From Halomonas campaniensis (GTDB lineage Bacteria; Pseudomonadota; Gammaproteobacteria; Pseudomonadales; Halomonadaceae): DNA of 64,000 nt. Positions 44,152 through 53,686 of this stretch are shown in pieces; positions within the stretch are counted from its first letter, which is position 1; every line of letters begins with the position of its first letter. Made by a program: the position numbers and the translations under genes. The notes below the pieces were generated by a model. That model did no database searches. It saw only the letters and a list, made by a program, of their open reading frames with translations, and had not been told where the DNA came from. The stretch is taken from positions 188,452 to 252,451 of the forward strand of contig NZ_JPUA01000026.1 of the NCBI RefSeq assembly GCF_002211105.1, in the 5' to 3' direction.

Positions 44152-45528
44152 ATGGCAACACGGATAGAACGCGATAGCATGGGCGAATTGGAAGTGCCCT
44201 CTGAAGCCCTATATGGCGCCCAAACTCAGCGGGCCATCAATAATTTCCCTGTCTCTCATTCGCCTATGCCGTCAGCCTTTATCCATGCAGTCGCGCGTAT
44301 CAAGCTAGCGGCAGCCCGAGCTAATCAAACCCTGGGAGGGCTTGACAGTGCGCGTGGGGAGGCGATTCAAAAAGCGGCTCGCGAGGTGTTAACAGGTAAG
44401 CATGATCAACACTTTCCCATCGATGTGTTTCAAACCGGTTCAGGCACCTCGACCAATATGAACGTCAATGAAGTGTTGGCGACCCTGGCAAGCCGGGAAG
44501 GTGTCGAGGTGACGCCGAACGATCACGTCAATATGGGGCAGTCCAGCAATGACGTGATTCCCACGGCCATCCATCTGTCGGCTGCTATCGCCGTGCATGA
44601 ATCGCTGCGTCCCGCCCTCGTTCACCTGCGCAGCACTATCGACCAGCGCGCCAGTGAGCTAAGCCATGTGGTAAAAACCGGCCGTACCCATCTCATGGAT
44701 GCCATGCCGCTGCGTATGGATCAAGAGCTGGGCGCATGGTCGAGCCAGTTAGGTCAGGCCATTGAGCGCATTGATAGCGCCATGAAACGGCTGTGCCGAT
44801 TAGCTCAAGGCGGAACCGCCGTGGGCACCGGCATTAATGCTCCTATCGGCTTTGCTGAACAGGTCGCCCAAGAGCTGAGCGAACAGACGGGGTTGATGTT
44901 CACTCCTAATGACAGCTTCTTTGCCAGCCTCTCTTCCCAGGATGCCGCGGTAGAGCTTTCCGGCCAGTTGAAAGGCTTGGCCTGCGTGATTATGAAAATT
45001 GCCAACGATTTGCGCTGGATGAATTCAGGCCCGCTGGCGGGGTTGGGTGAGATCGAGCTGGAGGCGTTACAGCCCGGCAGTTCAATCATGCCGGGGAAGG
45101 TGAACCCCGTGATTCCTGAGTCAGCCGCCCAGGCTGCCGCGCAGGTCATTGGTCTGGATAGTGCGATTACCGTCGCAGGGCAGAGCGGTAACTTCCAGCT
45201 AAATGTGATGTTGCCGCTGGTGGCTTCCAATTTGCTTACGTCAATCAGCTTGATGAGTAATACCGCACGGCTGCTGGCTGATCGTGCGATTGCCACTTTC
45301 AAGGTGCGTGAAGATAACCTGAAAGGGCCATTGGCCAGAAATCCGATCTTGGTGACGGCGTTAAATGGCGCTATTGGCTACAACGCCGCCGCGGCAATTG
45401 CCAAAGAGGCTTACCAGGCGGGGCGGCCAATTATTGATGTGGCCGAGGAGAAAACGAATCTTGACCGGGAGACGCTTGAGCGACTGCTGGATCCCGCCGC
45501 GTTAACTCAGGGAGGTATCCCTGAGTAA
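44152..45528 (+). CDS. fumC: Fumarate hydratase, class II
   Basis: 458 aa. Signature GSSIMPGKVNPVIPE (about 309-323), start RIERDSMGELEVPSEALYGA followed by QTQRA, and the active-site block GQSSNDVIPTAIHLSAAIAV. It interconverts fumarate and malate. The ATG at 44152 follows GGGAGTAAGAG. Oxygen-stable iron-free type. Convergent with the EEP-family gene. Confidence 0.95.
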   Translation: MATRIERDSMGELEVPSEALYGAQTQRAINNFPVSHSPMPSAFIHAVARIKLAAARANQTLGGLDSARGEAIQKAAREVLTGKHDQHFPIDVFQTGSGTSTNMNVNEVLATLASREGVEVTPNDHVNMGQSSNDVIPTAIHLSAAIAVHESLRPALVHLRSTIDQRASELSHVVKTGRTHLMDAMPLRMDQELGAWSSQLGQAIERIDSAMKRLCRLAQGGTAVGTGINAPIGFAEQVAQELSEQTGLMFTPNDSFFASLSSQDAAVELSGQLKGLACVIMKIANDLRWMNSGPLAGLGEIELEALQPGSSIMPGKVNPVIPESAAQAAAQVIGLDSAITVAGQSGNFQLNVMLPLVASNLLTSISLMSNTARLLADRAIATFKVREDNLKGPLARNPILVTALNGAIGYNAAAAIAKEAYQAGRPIIDVAEEKTNLDRETLERLLDPAALTQGGIPE

Positions 45529-45561
45529 CACCCTTAAGCAGCGTTAAGGTTGGCTTGTGGT

Positions 45562-46632
45562 TCAGGTTTCTTGCCGCTCGGTTTTGCCTTCCTGAATTGT
45601 TTCGCTGGCTTCACTGCGCTCCTCCGCATCCGCTTCGGGCGTTTCATGCTCGTCTTGGCGCGAGGGGCGGTAGCAAAAGGTGGCCAGTATCGGAAAGTGG
45701 TCGGAGCCAAAGTAGTTCAGTCGCTGCATACCAACCAAGGTGAAGTGCTCGGTCACGAAGATATGATCCAGGGGCCAGCGCAACATGGGATATTTGGCGT
45801 GGAAGGTGCTGAATAAACCCCGTCCACGGCGTGGGTCGAGCATGCCGCCCACGCGGCAAAAAAGCCGAGTAGTGCGTGACCAGGCCACATCGTTCAGATC
45901 CCCGGCGACCAGGGTTGCCCGGGGATCTTTGTGGATCTGTTTGCCCACTAACAGCAGCTCAGCATCCCGCCATAAAGATTTTTCGCTCTCACTGGGGGCC
46001 GGTGGCCGTGGGTGGAGTGCGTAAAAACGAATGCTATCGCCGTTAGCAAGCGTTACTCGGGTATGAATAGACGGAATGTCGTCCTGTATTAGCCACTTAA
46101 CGGAAGTATCGGTAAGTTCCAGGTGCGAGTAGAGGTGCATGCCGTAAAGGTTGTCGAGCGGGATCTTGACGCTGTGTGGCCACTGCTCTGCGAGGGCAGG
46201 ATCCAACTGATCCTGCCACCACTGGTCTGACTCCAGGGTCAGTACAATATCCGGCTGGTGCTGTTTGATCATATCGATCAGCGCCTGAGCCTGCCGATTA
46301 GGGGTCAGCACGTTGGCGATCAGCAGCGTTATCCGTTTATCTGAATCGTTGCTTTCCGCCGTTTTAACCTGAACCGGCCAGAGTGGCGTCCAGGGCAGAA
46401 TGTAGTAGAGCTGGAACAGTAAAGTGATGCCCGAGGCGAATAGAGCTACCCATAGCCAGGGGCCGGGCTCAACGAAGATAACGGCTAATAGCCAAGTGAT
46501 TAAAGCCAGGAAAGCAATCTGCAGGCGTGGAAATTCAAAACTGCGAATCCACCACCAATGTAAATGTATGCGTGCTATCAGCGTCGCTAATAACAGCACA
46601 ATCGCTATGCTTCCTAGCAAAATACCCAGCAT
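45562..46632 (-). CDS. Membrane-anchored endonuclease/exonuclease/phosphatase family protein (YafD-like)
   Basis: 356 aa. Three N-terminal hydrophobic segments (about 1-80), then an EEP catalytic domain: LLIANVLTPNRQAQALIDMI (about 104-123), VLTLESDQWW, RFYALHPRPP (about 203-212), VAGDLNDVAWS (about 244-254), PLDHIFVTEH and the closing GSDHFPILATFC. All catalytic residues of the fold (Asn, Glu, His, Asp-x-Asn, Asp-His) are visible. The substrate is unknown. A charged tail rich in Glu (about 325-356) follows. Confidence 0.85.
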   Translation of the reverse strand: MLGILLGSIAIVLLLATLIARIHLHWWWIRSFEFPRLQIAFLALITWLLAVIFVEPGPWLWVALFASGITLLFQLYYILPWTPLWPVQVKTAESNDSDKRITLLIANVLTPNRQAQALIDMIKQHQPDIVLTLESDQWWQDQLDPALAEQWPHSVKIPLDNLYGMHLYSHLELTDTSVKWLIQDDIPSIHTRVTLANGDSIRFYALHPRPPAPSESEKSLWRDAELLLVGKQIHKDPRATLVAGDLNDVAWSRTTRLFCRVGGMLDPRRGRGLFSTFHAKYPMLRWPLDHIFVTEHFTLVGMQRLNYFGSDHFPILATFCYRPSRQDEHETPEADAEERSEASETIQEGKTERQET

Positions 46633-46838
46633 GGTTTATCTCCCTGTAGATAACGCCCAGCGCATTGAAGCACTAAGCCTAGCGTTAGAAGGCTGCAGGT
46701 GTCGAATTGAACATCTACTCGTCATGGGTGTAACGCGGGAGGGAGAGGGCGTGTAATGGGAAAGAGCTTGCAATTCAGTGATAAAAGCGTAAGATATGCA
46801 TCCGTTGCAAAGCGCGCAGCTATCTAAGTAGCGCGCTC

Positions 46839-46870
46839 TAGATAGACTAATAGCCTAGATAGACTAATAG
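46839..46870. repeat. Tandem 15-bp repeat upstream of the tRNA-Val genes
   Basis: TAGATAGACTAATAG occurs at 46839-46853 and 46856-46870 (17-bp period), with a partial third copy TAGATAG just before the tRNA. Confidence 0.7.
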
Positions 46871-46880
46871 ATAGCGTAAT

Positions 46881-46957
46881 AGAACCATAGCTCAGTTGGT
46901 TAGAGCGCCACGTTGACATCGTGGAGGTCGGCGGTTCAAATCCGCCTGGTTCTACCA
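46881..46957 (+). tRNA. tRNA-Val(GAC)
   Basis: 77 nt with encoded CCA. Acceptor AGAACCA pairs with TGGTTCT; D-arm TAGCTCAGTTGGTTAGAG; anticodon stem CCACG/CGTGG with loop TTGACAT (anticodon GAC); T-arm GGCGGTTCAAATCCGCC. Confidence 0.96.
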
Positions 46958-46980
46958 GTCTTTTGCTAACACCCCTTTTC

Positions 46981-47057
46981 AGGACCATAGCTCAGTTGGT
47001 TAGAGCGCCACGTTGACATCGTGGAGGTCGGCGGTTCAAATCCGCCTGGTCCTACCA
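46981..47057 (+). tRNA. tRNA-Val(GAC), second copy
   Basis: 77 nt, identical to the copy 23 bp upstream except for one compensated acceptor pair: A3-T70 becomes G3-C70 (AGGACCA/TGGTCCT). CCA is encoded. Followed by a strong terminator. Confidence 0.96.
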
Positions 47058-47068
47058 GCTTTTATCAG

Positions 47069-47102
47069 AAACGCCCCAGGCAGCGATGCCTGGGGCGTTT
47101 TT
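47069..47102 (+). terminator. Terminator after the tRNA-Val pair
   Basis: AAACGCCCCAGGCA, loop GCGA, TGCCTGGGGCGTTTTT: 14-bp perfect stem with a GNRA loop and T-run. Confidence 0.95.
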
Positions 47103-47175
47103 GCGTGGGTGTGATAGCGTCTTTGGTTTTTTAGTCGCTAAGGCTTTTAATAGCTAGCGCTAAACTTGCGCTTGA

Positions 47176-47649
47176 TTAAACAAAGTGGGGCAGGTCAGTT
47201 TGGCGCATAAAAGTGGCGACCAGGGCTTCGACGCCTGCTTGGTCTTGTTGAGTAAAGCGCGTATGCAGTGGGCTATCCAGATCCAATACGCCCCACAGGC
47301 GGCCATCCACTACGATGGGAACCACTAGTTCGGAGCGAGAGTTGGCGTCGCAGGCAATGTGGTCGGCAACCGCATGGACGTCGTCCACTCGCTGGGTGGT
47401 TTGGTGGCGAGCGGCCGCGCCGCATACGCCTTTGCTAAAGGGAATTGGATGGCAGGCGGGCTGCCCTTGGAAGGGGCCTAAACCTAACACATCAGGCTGG
47501 CGCTGAAGATAAAAGCCTACCCAGTTTAAGTCGCTAAGCTGTTGGTGAATAAACGCACAGGTTTGCGCACTGTTGGTGAGCCAATCGCGTGTATCGAGCA
47601 GCGCTTCAAGCTGGCGATTGAGAAGTGGGTAGTCAACGCTGTTTTGCAT
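47176..47649 (-). CDS. msrC: Free methionine-(R)-sulfoxide reductase, GAF type
   Basis: 157 aa GAF-domain protein. The catalytic cysteines are in GPFQGQPACHPIPFSKGVCG (about 72-91) and HIACDANSRSELVVPI (about 108-123), the fRMsr pattern. It reduces free methionine-R-sulfoxide. The ATG at 47649 has GGAG 8 bp upstream; the frame extends to 47685. It neighbours the methionine importer, fitting a methionine salvage role. Confidence 0.92.
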   Translation of the reverse strand: MQNSVDYPLLNRQLEALLDTRDWLTNSAQTCAFIHQQLSDLNWVGFYLQRQPDVLGLGPFQGQPACHPIPFSKGVCGAAARHQTTQRVDDVHAVADHIACDANSRSELVVPIVVDGRLWGVLDLDSPLHTRFTQQDQAGVEALVATFMRQTDLPHFV

Positions 47650-47749
47650 GTGGGCTCCTATGCTACTAACGCAACAGGCCGACACTTATTCATATGGGCG
47701 GCATATGAGTGTCGGCCTGGATGGTATCTATTTTCTGCTAATCGGGGTA

Positions 47750-48541
47750 TTACTCGATCCAGCCAGGAACGGCTGCGCCTTTGAACAGCTCTTCGGCTTT
47801 CTCGATCACTTCGTCGCGCTGATAAGCGTCGACCAACTGGCGAATCTCTTCACGCTCTTCGTCACCGCCGCGAACCGCGATCAGGTTGACGTAAGGGGAC
47901 TCAGGGCCCTCTTTGATCAGGGCATCATCCAGGCTTAAACCGGCCGGTTGTGCGAAGGTGTTGTTGATGAACGCCATGTCCACATCGGGCAGCACTCGGG
48001 GTAGCTGAGCGGCTTCGATCTCGCGGAAACGGAAGTCGCGGGGGTTCTCAGCGATATCGATCGGCGTGGATTCGAGGAATTCTGGATCGTTGAGGGTGAT
48101 CAGGCCTTCGTTGTGCATCAGAATCAGCGCGCGACCTTCATTTGATGGGTCGTTGGGCAGCGCGATTTGAGCGCCGTCTGGCAGGTCATCGATACTGTCG
48201 TATTTTTCTGAGTAAGCGCCAATGGGATAAACGAAGGTGTAGCCAGCGATAGCCAGGTCATAGCCACGGTCGTCGACCATCGACTGCAAGTAGGGCTCAT
48301 GCTGGTAAGCATTGGCGTCCAGGCTGCCGTCTGCCAGGGCGGCATTCGGGGTAACGTAATCGGTAAACTCGATGATTTCCACATCGAGGTCGTACTCTTC
48401 TTTGGCAATACGTGCTGCCACTTCCATCACTTCGGTCTCAGGGCCAGCAACGGTACCCATTTTAATGCTGCGCGTTTCAGCATTAGCGACGTTAACTGCA
48501 AGTGCCAGGGCGGTAAGACTACCAATAATCAGTTTTTGCAT
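47750..48541 (-). CDS. metQ: Methionine ABC transporter substrate-binding protein
   Basis: 263 aa NlpA family. Signal peptide MQKLIIGSLTALALAVNVANA with no lipobox cysteine, so a soluble periplasmic form is expected rather than the lipoprotein of E. coli. Motifs: GTVAGPETEVMEVAARIAKE, NAYQHEPYLQSM and AGYTFVYPIGAYSEKY. It binds methionine for MetNI. GAGA precedes the ATG. Last gene of metNIQ; 103-bp gap after metI. Confidence 0.93.
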   Translation of the reverse strand: MQKLIIGSLTALALAVNVANAETRSIKMGTVAGPETEVMEVAARIAKEEYDLDVEIIEFTDYVTPNAALADGSLDANAYQHEPYLQSMVDDRGYDLAIAGYTFVYPIGAYSEKYDSIDDLPDGAQIALPNDPSNEGRALILMHNEGLITLNDPEFLESTPIDIAENPRDFRFREIEAAQLPRVLPDVDMAFINNTFAQPAGLSLDDALIKEGPESPYVNLIAVRGGDEEREEIRQLVDAYQRDEVIEKAEELFKGAAVPGWIE

Positions 48542-48644
48542 GAGGTCTCTCCAGTGACGTTGTGCTTAATAGTGCAATGATGCGGCAATAAAAAACCGTT
48601 GTCTAATGCATTTTGGTTATAAGAGATGGGTGGTGAGCTTACTA

Positions 48645-49298
48645 CTATTTGCGATCACTTTTGCGAACCAGATAGTCGCCCAGGCTCTGAAACCCCTGCA
48701 CCATGACAACCAGGATCACCACCGTAATCAGCATGATGGTGGGGTTAAAGCGGTTGTAGCCGTAGCGAATGCCTAAGTCGCCAAGGCCACCGCCACCCAC
48801 TGCACCGGCCATGGCGGAGTAGCTTACCAGTGTGACCACGGTGATGGTTAAGCCGGTCATGATGCCGCCACGAGCTTCCGGAATCAGTACTTTGCGAATA
48901 ATTTGCCAAGGGGTTGCCCCCATGGCTTGGGCAGCTTCGATTAACCCGGGGGAAATTTCGTTAAGCGCTGCCTCGACCAGCCGAGCGACAAACGGAATAG
49001 CGGCAATGGTGAGCGGAACTGATGCGGCATTAATACCAATCGAGGTGCCCACCAGCATGCGCGTGAAAGGAATGATCGCCACCATCAAGATAATAAACGG
49101 GATCGAGCGTCCAATGTTGGTAACAATGCTCAGTACTTGATTAAGTACTGGCTTCGCTAATATTTGCCGCGGGCGCGTGACGTAGAGCATCACGCCGAGT
49201 GGCAGGCCAACGAGGGTGGAAATAAGTCCTGAAACGGCCACCATATAAAGCGTATCCAGCGTGGCCTGTAAAATTAAATCAATCATTGCGCTGGACAT
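48645..49298 (-). CDS. metI: Methionine ABC transporter permease
   Basis: 217 aa, five membrane helices, with the EAA loop LIEAAQAMGATPWQIIRKVL (about 133-152). Start MSSAMIDLILQATLDTLYMV (ATG 49298), which overlaps metN by 20 bp. Forms the membrane channel of the methionine importer. Confidence 0.94.
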   Translation of the reverse strand: MSSAMIDLILQATLDTLYMVAVSGLISTLVGLPLGVMLYVTRPRQILAKPVLNQVLSIVTNIGRSIPFIILMVAIIPFTRMLVGTSIGINAASVPLTIAAIPFVARLVEAALNEISPGLIEAAQAMGATPWQIIRKVLIPEARGGIMTGLTITVVTLVSYSAMAGAVGGGGLGDLGIRYGYNRFNPTIMLITVVILVVMVQGFQSLGDYLVRKSDRK

Positions 49299-50337
49299 GG
49301 CCGAGTACCTCCACTTGTAGTTGATGGGATTCGAGATAGTGCATGGCTTGCTGGGTTTGCGCCGCAGAGCCCAGTAGCTCCGCAATCATCAGACCTAGGG
49401 TACGCTCCTGAATCGACTCTACTTTCGCTTGTAAAATGCTCACATCGACCCCGCACTCCCGCGCCAGGCGTGAAATCAACGGGGTCGAGACCGCATCGCC
49501 AGAGAAGGTTAGGCGTACCACGGGGTGGGTGTTTTCGCCGGGGGCATCAAGGAGTCTCTCGATCAGCTCTTTGGGCGGCGTTAGCTGCAGGAAGTCGTTG
49601 AGAAACTCACGACCCAGCTGGGTGCGTGGGGCGGTAAAGAAGTCGCCAACTTCCGAGTCCTCCACCAGTTCGCCATTCGAAATCAGGCTCACCCGGTGGC
49701 AAATCGATTTGACCACTTCCATCTCGTGAGTGATCAGCAGGATGGTAATGCCCAGTTGATGGTTTATATCGCGCAGCAGTTCCAGTATTGAGCTGGTGGT
49801 TTGTGGGTCTAGAGCCGAGGTTGCTTCATCGCAGAGGAGTACCTGTGGCTTGCTGGCCAGGGCCCGAGCAATCGCTACCCGCTGCTTTTGTCCTCCGGAA
49901 AGCTGGGCAGGGTACTGGTTGGCTTTATCCGCCAGACCTACCATCTCCAGCAGCGGAATAACGCGATCGCGCACGGTGTGGCGTTTTTGCCCCATTAACT
50001 CAAGGGGTAGCGCAACGTTGTCGAATACGGTGCGTGTGGTCAGCAAATTAAAATGTTGAAAGATCATGCCAATACGATGGCGCGCACGGTTTAGCTCGGC
50101 ATTACTCAGGCGTGTCATTTCCTGACCATCGACCGTCACGCTGCCGCTGGTGGGGCGCTCTAGCAAGTTGACGCAGCGGATGAGCGTCGATTTGCCTGCG
50201 CCGGACAGGCCGATGACGCCGTGAATCGTACCCTTGGGTACCGTAAGGGTAGCGTTTTTGAGCGCATGGATGGCGTTTGCACCGCTGCCCCTGTTATTGC
50301 TGAAATAGGTTTTACTAACGTTGCTAAGTTCAATCAT
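49279..50337 (-). CDS. metN: Methionine ABC transporter ATP-binding protein
   Basis: 352 aa. Walker A GVIGLSGAGKSTLIRCVNLL (about 40-59), ABC signature QLSGGQKQRVAIARAL (about 145-160), Walker B VLLCDEATSALDP and a C-terminal NIL domain (about 265-345), which senses methionine and inhibits transport in E. coli. Start MIELSNVSKTYF (ATG 50337). A structured leader with an intrinsic terminator lies upstream. First gene of metNIQ. Confidence 0.95.
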   Translation of the reverse strand: MIELSNVSKTYFSNNRGSGANAIHALKNATLTVPKGTIHGVIGLSGAGKSTLIRCVNLLERPTSGSVTVDGQEMTRLSNAELNRARHRIGMIFQHFNLLTTRTVFDNVALPLELMGQKRHTVRDRVIPLLEMVGLADKANQYPAQLSGGQKQRVAIARALASKPQVLLCDEATSALDPQTTSSILELLRDINHQLGITILLITHEMEVVKSICHRVSLISNGELVEDSEVGDFFTAPRTQLGREFLNDFLQLTPPKELIERLLDAPGENTHPVVRLTFSGDAVSTPLISRLARECGVDVSILQAKVESIQERTLGLMIAELLGSAAQTQQAMHYLESHQLQVEVLGHVQRND

Positions 50338-50458
50338 AGCGTTTGCCTTACCGGTAGGCCGAAAACAGTGTGCGGGAGTGTGCAACCCAAGCGATTAAAA
50401 ACAGTTGGGATAAGCTCTCGGGTCACTAAAAAAGGGCGGCTAAGGATAGGGCGGGGAA

Positions 50459-50600
50459 TAAAAAAAGGCCACCCTAATGGGTGGCCATCAACGCTGGACA
50501 CACCCTTTTAGCTGCACTTCACCGGGTCAATAACCAATACTAAATCAGTGACCAAGTGGACGCCCGCAATCTGGGTACAAATCGGCGTCATTACATTTGA
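50459..50600 (-). promoter_or_regulatory. Structured metN leader with terminator (candidate attenuator or riboswitch)
   Basis: Read on the minus strand, three hairpins follow each other. First, GACGCC...GGCGTC (50570-50588 region). Second, CACTTGGTCA...TGACC-CGGTG-AAGTG. Third, an intrinsic terminator GGCCACCC-ATTA-GGGTGGCC followed by a T-run (50486 to 50459). The terminator ends about 120 bp before metN, so it lies inside the transcript if the promoter is upstream of 50600. The first two hairpins overlap a 27-codon reading frame. No match to the SAM-I consensus or to MetJ boxes was seen. Confidence 0.55.
50508..50591 (-). CDS. Possible 27-aa leader peptide upstream of metN
   Basis: An ATG at 50591 opens 27 codons ending in TAA at 50508, starting MTPICTQIAG and ending VIDPVKCS, just before the terminator hairpin. 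It lacks a clear ribosome-binding site and is not Met-rich, so classical methionine attenuation is unlikely. It may be chance within a structured RNA. Too short to judge without comparison. Confidence 0.25.
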   Translation of the reverse strand: MTPICTQIAGVHLVTDLVLVIDPVKCS

Positions 50601-50959
50601 GGCAAAATTTTAGGGTTGGATAGCTGTCTTGTCAATTTTGGCCGTCGTATTTTATGTTTTTACCCTGTGAAATGGCATTATTTTCTAATATTTGTGAACG
50701 GTTTGGTTTTAAGTTCTGTTGGTAGTGCTTGAACAGTCTTTAACTGGATGAAAACACCTCCCGCTTAACAGCCACAGGAATGTGAATGGCGTAGAATGGG
50801 GCAGTGAAAAACCAACAACGCGGTGCACAAATCTCAGGCAGCAGTAGTAAGCTTGCGCCAATGACTTGGCACTTTGACGGCTCAATGCTTCTTACTGCTC
50901 ATTCTTGACGACTTTATTTTTACTATACGTTTTTCACTACATTAGGAGAGAACAGCCTT

Positions 50960-51586
50960 ATGTTTACTGGCATTGTGCTAGGCGTGGCCAGGGTAGTGGC
51001 GGTGCGTGAGCTGGATGATTTTCGCGTGCATGTGGTGGAAATGCCCCCTTCAATGCGCGAGGGGCTTGAGATCGGCGCCTCCGTGGCCCATAACGGTGTC
51101 TGTTTAACGGTGACGGCGATTGAGGGCGATAACGTTAGTTTTGATTTGATGCGTGAAACGCTGCGATTGACTAATCTTGGTGCAATTACCCCAGGGCAAT
51201 GCGTCAATATTGAGCGCGCTGCGCGCTTTGGAGATGAAATTGGTGGGCATTCCATGTCGGGCCACATTATTTCCATGGCTGAAGTCGTGGCCATTGAAGA
51301 GGCGCCTAATAACCGTCGGCTGTGGTTTTCACTGCCGGAAAGGTTGGGCCGATTCGTGTTTGAAAAGGGCTATATCGGGGTGGACGGTATTAGCTTGACC
51401 ATTGGCGATGTACGCCACGCGGAGAGGGGCGCCGTGGAGTTTAGCGTCAATTTAATTCCTGAGACGCTGTCGCGCACCACCCTTCAGGATAGGGCACCGG
51501 GAGATCAGGTCAATATCGAAATTGATCCGCAAACCCAGGTAATCGTTGAAACCGTTGAGCGCGTATTGTCGCAACAGCAGCGGTAA
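50960..51586 (+). CDS. ribE: Riboflavin synthase
   Basis: 208 aa with two lumazine-binding repeats: MFTGIVLGVARVVAVRELDD (1-20) to about 95, and HSMSGHIISMAEVVAIEEAP (about 97-116) to the end. The catalytic N-terminal MFTG is kept, and GVCLTVTAI and GISLTIGDV mark the two repeats. It dismutates 6,7-dimethyl-8-ribityllumazine to riboflavin. No FMN riboswitch consensus was found upstream, and no other rib gene is adjacent. GGAGAG precedes the ATG. Confidence 0.94.
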   Translation: MFTGIVLGVARVVAVRELDDFRVHVVEMPPSMREGLEIGASVAHNGVCLTVTAIEGDNVSFDLMRETLRLTNLGAITPGQCVNIERAARFGDEIGGHSMSGHIISMAEVVAIEEAPNNRRLWFSLPERLGRFVFEKGYIGVDGISLTIGDVRHAERGAVEFSVNLIPETLSRTTLQDRAPGDQVNIEIDPQTQVIVETVERVLSQQQR

Positions 51587-51794
51587 TGGTGTTTATTGGT
51601 TGTTGGGCTGACCGATCGGTTAGATCATGGCCTAAAGATTGCTTGGTATTCGGCAGCGGGGCGGTTTCCGCCGACATTGGTCGCCATGTTGAGCCGCTCG
51701 CATCAAGGCGAGCGTTTCGGTAGTATGTGCGGCTTTTCTCAGCACCAGAACGCATACACGTCATGCGACGTTAGGGCTAAGGACAACAAACTTC

Positions 51795-53093
51795 ATGAAA
51801 CTTCTGGATAACTATTTCAAGCTCTCCGAGCAAAAAACCAACGTGAAAACAGAAGTTATCGCCGGGATCACCACCTTCCTGACGATGGCCTACATCATTT
51901 TTGTCAACCCGAGCATTCTTTCAGAAGCGGGGATGGACTACGGCGCGGTGTTCGTAGCGACTTGCTTGGCGGCGGCGATTGGTTGTTTCGTCATGGGCCT
52001 GTGGGCCAATTACCCTATTGCCCAGGCACCAGGCATGGGTTTGAACGCCTTCTTCACCTATGGCGTTGTACTGGGGATGGGTTATACCTGGGAGGCTGCG
52101 TTGGGGGCAGTCTTCTTCTCCGGTTTAACCTTCTTTTTATTAAGCATTTTTAAAATTCGCGAGTGGATCATTAACTCCATTCCAATGACATTACGCTTGG
52201 GGATAGCCGCGGGTATTGGACTTTTCCTGGCGATGATTGCGCTTAAGAATGCCGGTATTGTGGTCGCTAACCCGGCGACCTTTGTTTCCCTGGGCGACCT
52301 TTCACAGCCGCCAGCTATTTATGCACTGCTGGGCTTTTTTGTGATTACCGCGCTTGCATACCTCAAGGTTACCGGTGCAGTGATGATTGGTATCTTAGGC
52401 GTGACCGTTGCAGCGATGGTGCTTGGCCATAATGAGTACGGTGGCCTAATGTCGATGCCGCCCTCCATTGCCCCTACCTTTATGGCCATGGATTTGATGG
52501 GCGCGTTGGACGTGGCGATGCTAAGCGTGATCTTTGCCTTCCTGTTTGTGGATCTATTTGATACTTCGGGTACGCTGATCGGTGTCGCACATCGCGGCAA
52601 ACTGCTAGACAAAGACGGCAAGTTGCCGCGCATTGGTCGCGCCATGATGGCCGATAGCACTGCCTCAATGGCGGGCGCTGCCTTGGGTACTTCCACCACG
52701 ACGAGCTACATTGAATCGACGTCGGGTATCGTCTCGGGTGGTCGCACTGGTTTAACGGCGGTAGTCGTCGGTTTTTTGTTCCTGATCAGCCTGTTCTTCG
52801 CACCGCTGGCGGGCTCGATTCCGGCCTACGCAACTGCGGGTGCGCTTCTGTATGTGGCTGTTCTGATGGCGGGAAGTTTGGCTCATGCTAATTGGGAAGA
52901 TCCCACCGATGCCGCACCGGTACTGATTGCCGCCCTGGCAATGCCGCTGACGTTCTCGATTGCCGAAGGCATCGCGCTAGGCTTTATTAGCTACGTGGCG
53001 ATCAAGGCGCTGTCGGGCCGCTTTGGCGATCTGAATCCGGCGGTGATTATTCTAGCGCTGCTGTTTGCGGCCAGATTTTTATTCCTAGGGTAA
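51795..53093 (+). CDS. AzgA-family guanine/hypoxanthine/adenine permease
   Basis: 432 aa, about 12-13 membrane segments. Motifs: [20 protein letters not shown] (about 19-38), [17 protein letters not shown] (about 75-91), [20 protein letters not shown] and [15 protein letters not shown] (about 296-310). It is a proton symporter for purine bases. It precedes apt and gpt, the enzymes that trap purines, so import and phosphoribosylation are linked. Confidence 0.92.
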   Translation: MKLLDNYFKLSEQKTNVKTEVIAGITTFLTMAYIIFVNPSILSEAGMDYGAVFVATCLAAAIGCFVMGLWANYPIAQAPGMGLNAFFTYGVVLGMGYTWEAALGAVFFSGLTFFLLSIFKIREWIINSIPMTLRLGIAAGIGLFLAMIALKNAGIVVANPATFVSLGDLSQPPAIYALLGFFVITALAYLKVTGAVMIGILGVTVAAMVLGHNEYGGLMSMPPSIAPTFMAMDLMGALDVAMLSVIFAFLFVDLFDTSGTLIGVAHRGKLLDKDGKLPRIGRAMMADSTASMAGAALGTSTTTSYIESTSGIVSGGRTGLTAVVVGFLFLISLFFAPLAGSIPAYATAGALLYVAVLMAGSLAHANWEDPTDAAPVLIAALAMPLTFSIAEGIALGFISYVAIKALSGRFGDLNPAVIILALLFAARFLFLG

Positions 53094-53134
53094 CTAGCCC
53101 TTATCACTTTTTTTATTACTCAATGAGAGACGCG

Positions 53135-53680
53135 ATGAGCATCTACGGCGACTACATTAAGTCCGTTATTCGCACGGTTCCCGATTGGCCTGAGCAGGGC
53201 GTGAATTTTCGCGACATCACCCCATTGCTGCAAAATAGCGCGGCCTTTCGCAAGCTGATCGATAGCTTCGTACACCGCTATCAGGAGATGAACCTGGATG
53301 CCATTGCAGCCATCGATGCGCGTGGTTTTATTATTGGCGCACCGCTCGCCTATGAGTTGGGCTGCAGCTTTGTACCGGTGCGCAAGAAGGGCAAACTGCC
53401 CTTCAAAACCATCAGCGAGACCTACACCCTGGAGTACGGTCATTCTGAAGTGGAGCTGCATTCCGATGCCTTCCAAACGGACGATCGTATTCTGCTGATG
53501 GATGACCTGATTGCCACCGGTGGCACTATGCTGGCAGCGGCCAACCTCATTCAGCGCAGCGGTGGCCATGTGGTGGAGACCGCCACCATTATTGATCTGC
53601 CTGAACTGGGTGGTTCGCAGAAAATTCGCGATGCTGGTTATAGCGTATTCGCAGTTTGTTCTTTCAACGAAGACGAGTAA
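53135..53680 (+). CDS. apt: Adenine phosphoribosyltransferase
   Basis: 181 aa. Start [24 protein letters not shown] loop [16 protein letters not shown] (about 123-138), and [15 protein letters not shown]. It converts adenine and PRPP to AMP. An ATG at 53123 is also in frame; the one at 53135 matches the family start. Six bp before gpt. Confidence 0.95.
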   Translation: MSIYGDYIKSVIRTVPDWPEQGVNFRDITPLLQNSAAFRKLIDSFVHRYQEMNLDAIAAIDARGFIIGAPLAYELGCSFVPVRKKGKLPFKTISETYTLEYGHSEVELHSDAFQTDDRILLMDDLIATGGTMLAAANLIQRSGGHVVETATIIDLPELGGSQKIRDAGYSVFAVCSFNEDE

Positions 53681-53686
53681 ATCCCC

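Noticed and set aside
50500-50960. FMN riboswitch upstream of ribE
   Set aside because: None of the conserved RFN blocks (AGGGG..., GATTCAG-like, CCGACGGT-like) is visible; the hairpins there have their T-tract on the minus strand and belong to the metN side.
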